From assembly GCA_015499985.1 (NCBI GenBank), contig JAAAUF010000884.1, positions 4,430 through 15,757 of the forward strand: a DNA stretch of 11,328 nucleotides. The letters run 5' to 3'. The notes under the pieces were generated by a model that ran no database searches, was not told where the DNA came from, and saw only the letters and a list, made by a program, of their open reading frames with translations. A program made the position numbers and the translations under genes. This document shows, in pieces, positions 8,837-11,328 of the stretch (positions within the stretch are counted from its first letter, which is position 1; each line of letters opens with the position of its first letter). Source of the stretch: Haplosporangium gracile. Lineage: Eukaryota; Mortierellomycota; Mortierellomycetes; Mortierellales; Mortierellaceae.

Positions 8837-9170
8837 CGCTTTCTTCAAGACGACGTACCACTTGTTATTGCTATTCTTTTTATTGTCTCCCTTCCGAGAT
8901 GGCAGCAAAAAGGCAGAGAGAGAAAAAAGGGGGGTGTTGACGGGAGTAAATGCAAACAGGAACAGAGAACGTTCGCTGTGTGCGTGTACATAAATAAAAT
9001 ATAAGAAGAAAAATAGGCGTAAGCAACAAGAATGAATGAACGAACAAGTGCAGGATATCAATCCCAACAACATACGTCTACCAACCAGACACACAGACGA
9101 ATAGACACACGAGGAACATAGAAATTGCCAAAATAAAGTAGTGCTCTTCTGTCAAAGACAAGATCCTTGG
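8772..9170 (-). promoter_or_regulatory. Probable 5' leader of the Rap-GAP gene
   Basis: This stretch lies between the TATA-like elements and the ATG. On the minus strand it is pyrimidine-rich near 8890-8935 (runs of C and CTCTCT) and holds several ATGs (for example 8991-8989 and 8836-8834) with short frames. A leader intron is possible: GTATGT near 9080 could act as donor, and an AG after the CT-rich tract near 8894 as acceptor. I could not decide this from sequence alone. No coding exon is supported here. Confidence 0.5.
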
Positions 9171-9181
9171 TTTTTTTTATA
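9171..9181 (-). promoter_or_regulatory. TATA-like element (TATAAAAAAAA) for the Rap-GAP gene
   Basis: Read on the minus strand, this is TATAAAA followed by more A residues, 400 bp upstream of the ATG at 8771. It is correctly oriented and the nearer of two candidates. Transcription would then start at about 9140-9150. Confidence 0.45.
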
Positions 9182-9205
9182 AATTGTTTGTTGGTTGCAT
9201 TTGGA

Positions 9206-9218
9206 TTTTTAATATATA
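9206..9218 (-). promoter_or_regulatory. Second TATA-like element (TATATATTAAAAA)
   Basis: This AT-only run on the minus strand lies about 25 bp upstream of the other TATA-like element. Either could place the start of transcription. Both may simply be AT-rich spacer. Confidence 0.35.
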
Positions 9219-10180
9219 CCTTCTTTCAGTTCCAAAGTTGAGTCTAGAGGAGCGCTAATGGGAGTGCGGCCAAAGTCGGATGTGTTGATGAGTGCGCGTG
9301 TATGTGTGAAGGAATGAATGGCAGCGGAGTCTAATGGAATGAGCGGAAATGAGGAAAGAGAAGGAGGCAGAAGGGGAGAAGTGCAGTTCTGATCAGTTCT
9401 TTGAAAGGACAACCCACGCTAGAGAGGGTGAAACCAAGTCTGTCACGCTCTCACCAATAGGATGCAAGCACCCCCAAGTGAACGCGTTCTTGTCCCTGTG
9501 CCTGGCACCTCGCACGCCAGCCACACACAAGGCACGTCTCATTCATTCCAACCACAACACCAGCAACATCACCACTCTCATTGCAATGACAAATAGGCGT
9601 CCAGCAAACTTTTTTTTTCGTTGTTCGTGCATTCACTTGAGATCTCCTTCCCCTGAACTCCCATCACCACCTTGGCTCCTGGTTTTTTTTGTGTGCCTTC
9701 GTCTTTCTATTTCCTTCTCGCATTTTGCTCTTTCAACAGCCCGCCAGCTAAACAATCTCAATATCATCATATATTAACTCCGTGTGAAGGCAGGAGACAA
9801 GTATGAAGGGGGTTCGGAAATGATGGAATGGATTTTGAAGAATGGACACTCTCACAGTATGAATGGGTAAATGCAATAAAGCAGTGTTCATTCTCTCTCC
9901 AACGAAAAAAAGAGGCGGTCTCAGACGCGGTCAAGGAGAAAGGGAAAAAATACAGAGAGAGAGGGGGGGAAGGGAGACAGGAGAGGCCAGTTAAAGCTCA
10001 TCAAGGCAGGGTAAAAAACTTGCATTGTCGAGCAAAGCCATGTCAGCAAGCGCTATGATGAAAGAAAAAGTCAACGAAAGGAGTCTGGAAGAAAAGATTG
10101 CGTGCATTTGCCATCTGTGCAGATGCTGGGAGGAGCACTAATTTCAAAAAGAATGGGCAGGGAAAAGAAACGGGGAGAAG
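9219..10180. other. Non-coding upstream region, purine-rich blocks
   Basis: I see no convincing gene here. The longest open frame on the plus strand (9349-9777) has a composition typical of random CT-rich sequence and no family resemblance. The plus strand alternates purine-rich blocks (about 9345-9385, 9930-9980) with a CT-rich block (about 9600-9760). The longest unbroken purine run in the middle is 9954-9977. CT-rich tracts on the transcribed side are common in fungal promoters. Confidence 0.6.
9454..9458 (+). promoter_or_regulatory. CCAAT box
   Basis: CACCAATAGG matches the core bound by the fungal HAP/CBC complex, which works in either orientation. It lies about 270 bp upstream of the nearer minus-strand TATA element. 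A five-base core also occurs by chance, so support is modest. Confidence 0.35.
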
Positions 10181-10186
10181 GAAGGG

Positions 10187-10197
10187 TATATAAAAAA
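10187..10197 (+). promoter_or_regulatory. Plus-strand TATA box (TATATAAAAAA)
   Basis: GGGTATATAAAAAAGG is a near-perfect TATA box in GC-rich surroundings, pointing rightwards. No large ORF follows. The first downstream ATG (10253) opens a 44-codon frame ending at 10387. It could drive a short or non-coding transcript, or the distant plus-strand gene suspected at the right edge. It could also be chance. Confidence 0.4.
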
Positions 10198-10200
10198 GGA

Positions 10201-10900
10201 GATGGGCGGCGGGACAACGACCCAGTCCCGCACCCTTCAACCTCCAGAAAGAATGGAAAACAGACATATAGAATGTGCCATAAACACTGAAACGGGCAAA
10301 TGGGAGTCGAGTAAAAGTAATACTTTTTGTTCAAAATTGGCAAGTGTCAAGAAAATCCGTTGTTTAGGGTTTCTTTTTGATTGTTGAGGCAGGGAGAAGG
10401 TAAGCCAGGAGGTAGACAAAATAGTTGAGAGATGGTTAGATTTACATCTCTGCTTTCCGTTCTTTGGGCTGTAAAACAAGCAGATGCCAGTGTGAAAGAA
10501 TGTAAAGCATAGGCGAAAAAGTACGATCTAGAACACGAATGAGTGGAGAGGTGCTGGTGACAGCCGAATGGGAGCAAGCTGAAGACAAGAGAGGAGAGAG
10601 GGAGGAGGAAAAAGTACCCGAACCAAGACAAAGGCAAATTGTGTAGGTTTAGTTGTACCATGAATCTGGTGTTTGGTTTTTAGGAAAGGATAAGGTACAA
10701 AGTGTAAAAATGGAAGGTGGACCGTGAGTGGATGCAGAAGTCGGGAAACAGGAGAAAGAGAATGCTGGCAACTGGGAGCAGTATGCTGGAAAGCGAGGAT
10801 TGGTCGAGCAAAAAATATCAGGCGAGGAGAACAAAAGGCGAAACGTGTGAGCACTCAAGGCATGGTCACGTCGAGATGAGACGAGACGAGACGAGAAGGA
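10201..10900. other. Non-coding region with purine-rich plus strand
   Basis: No gene is supported. The plus strand is rich in A and G, including an unbroken purine run at 10587-10614. Open frames on the minus strand here encode Leu/Phe/Ser/Pro-rich strings, as expected from CT-rich sequence, and are rejected. Confidence 0.6.
10881..10895 (+). repeat. Short tandem repeat ACGAG x3
   Basis: Three perfect ACGAG units follow a degenerate GATGAG copy. They sit at the point where the plus strand changes from purine-rich to pyrimidine-rich. Confidence 0.85.
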
Positions 10901-10902
10901 GA

Positions 10903-11126
10903 GCCTCTCTCTTTTTATTCTTCTCTTTCTCTTTCACCCTTTGTCCTCGACATTGACGAGCGAGTTGTCTATCCCATTGTCCCTCTGACGACAAAGGGCA
11001 ATGGAGAGTAATAGAATATTTTATGCTCGCTCGACCCATTGAAATGAAATTCAGACTAAAAAAAAGCTCAACTCGATCCTATTTCCGTTTGTATAGACGT
11101 GAGGTACTCATAGATGTAAAGAAAAA
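10903..11126 (+). promoter_or_regulatory. Possible promoter and leader of a divergent plus-strand gene
   Basis: From 10904 the plus strand turns CT-rich (CTCTCTCTTTTTATTC, then CTCTTTCTCTTTCACCC), the usual look of a fungal core promoter just before the start site. No coding exon is supported before 11127. The assignment depends on the splice signals further right. Confidence 0.3.
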
Positions 11127-11263
11127 GTAAGCAAACGGGTACAAGACAGAGAAAAAGATTATTGGATAGGTGGTCCCTCCTTCCCCTGTCGCTTGCCTTC
11201 CGTCACATTCACTTTTTCCTCACTGCCTTTCTCTCTCACTCTGTCTCTTCTCATCTGTTACAG
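11127..11263 (+). other. Possible plus-strand intron at the right edge
   Basis: A candidate donor GTAAGC (11127) is followed by a long pyrimidine-rich tract and the acceptor CTGTTACAG|GG, ending at 11263. The length of 137 nt is close to the introns of the neighbouring gene. The acceptor is strong and the donor acceptable, but no upstream coding exon joins in frame, so this would be a leader intron if real. Confidence 0.33.
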
Positions 11264-11328
11264 GGTATCAGAGAGGGTGGGGAGTACGAATTACTGAAGG
11301 TGACGGCCTCGTTGCATGACCTTCCGTT
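11264..11328 (+). CDS. Possible first coding exon of a plus-strand gene, cut by the right edge
   Basis: After the acceptor at 11261-11263 one plus-strand frame stays open to the end of the window and reads GIREGGEYELLKVTASLHDL. The composition looks protein-like and unlike the surrounding low-complexity sequence. However, 65 nt is too short to judge, an ATG in another frame (11315-11317) could equally be the start, and the minus strand is also open here. I do not recognise a family. Confidence 0.2.

Noticed and set aside
8772..8861. Extension of exon 1 to a GTG at 8861
   Set aside because: GTG is not a normal start in nuclear genes. The ATG at 8771 has a strong context and is the first in frame after the TAA at 8867-8865.
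9349..9777. Plus-strand open frame of 142 codons upstream of the gene
   Set aside because: There is no recognisable domain. Pro/Ser/Phe-rich content follows from CT-rich DNA, and the ATG has no supporting context or conserved start.
10347..10858. Several overlapping minus-strand frames of 69 to 108 codons
   Set aside because: They are Leu/Phe/Ser/Pro-rich strings in a CT-rich strand, in competing frames, with no splice logic joining them.
11045..11131. Short plus-strand ORF starting MKFRLKKS before the possible right-edge intron
   Set aside because: Joining it through the donor at 11127 to the acceptor at 11263 puts the next exon in a frame that stops within about ten codons, so it does not serve as the first coding exon.

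Overview
The window looks like nuclear DNA of a filamentous, early-diverging fungus. My best guess is Mortierellomycotina or a relative; this rests on style, not on a database match. The signs are a standard-code gene broken by six short introns (93 to 123 nt) with GTAAGT-like donors and CTAAC/CTAAT-like branch points, long Ser/Thr/Asn/Gln-rich coding stretches, and a CT-rich upstream region. Nothing looks bacterial, and I see no mobile element, RNA gene or CRISPR array.

One gene dominates. It lies on the minus strand, starts at the ATG at 8771-8769 and runs off the left edge at position 1. Joining seven exons (8771-4356, 4244-2817, 2723-2661, 2548-1891, 1767-1389, 1292-679, 569-1) gives a continuous reading frame of 2709 codons with no stop. 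The C-terminal part is a clear Rap/Ran-GAP domain, the catalytic module of Rap1GAP, SIPA1 and tuberin-like GTPase activators. It includes the HIGNDIV block with the catalytic 'asparagine thumb'. The roughly 2100 residues before it are mostly low-complexity and probably disordered. They carry poly-Gln, poly-Asn/Ser and His-rich repeats, several R-R-x-S kinase-type sites and a few short blocks of ordinary composition. A low-complexity insert of about 170 residues also sits between the first recognisable GAP-family segment and the catalytic core.

The region 8772-11328 has no convincing protein-coding gene. It is probably the 5' leader and promoter of the Rap-GAP gene: two minus-strand TATA-like elements about 400-450 bp upstream of the ATG, a CCAAT box, upstream ATGs, and long purine-rich (minus-strand CT-rich) stretches. 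Near the right edge the strand composition flips to CT-rich on the plus strand. A strong plus-strand splice acceptor there (11261-11263) is followed by a short open stretch, so a divergent plus-strand gene may begin at that edge. A separate textbook TATA element on the plus strand at 10187-10197 precedes only a 44-codon ORF.

No multi-gene system can be supported. The interest lies in the architecture of this very large Rap-GAP protein and in possible post-transcriptional control: tandem splice acceptors, an overlapping upstream ORF, and introns that would truncate the protein if retained.
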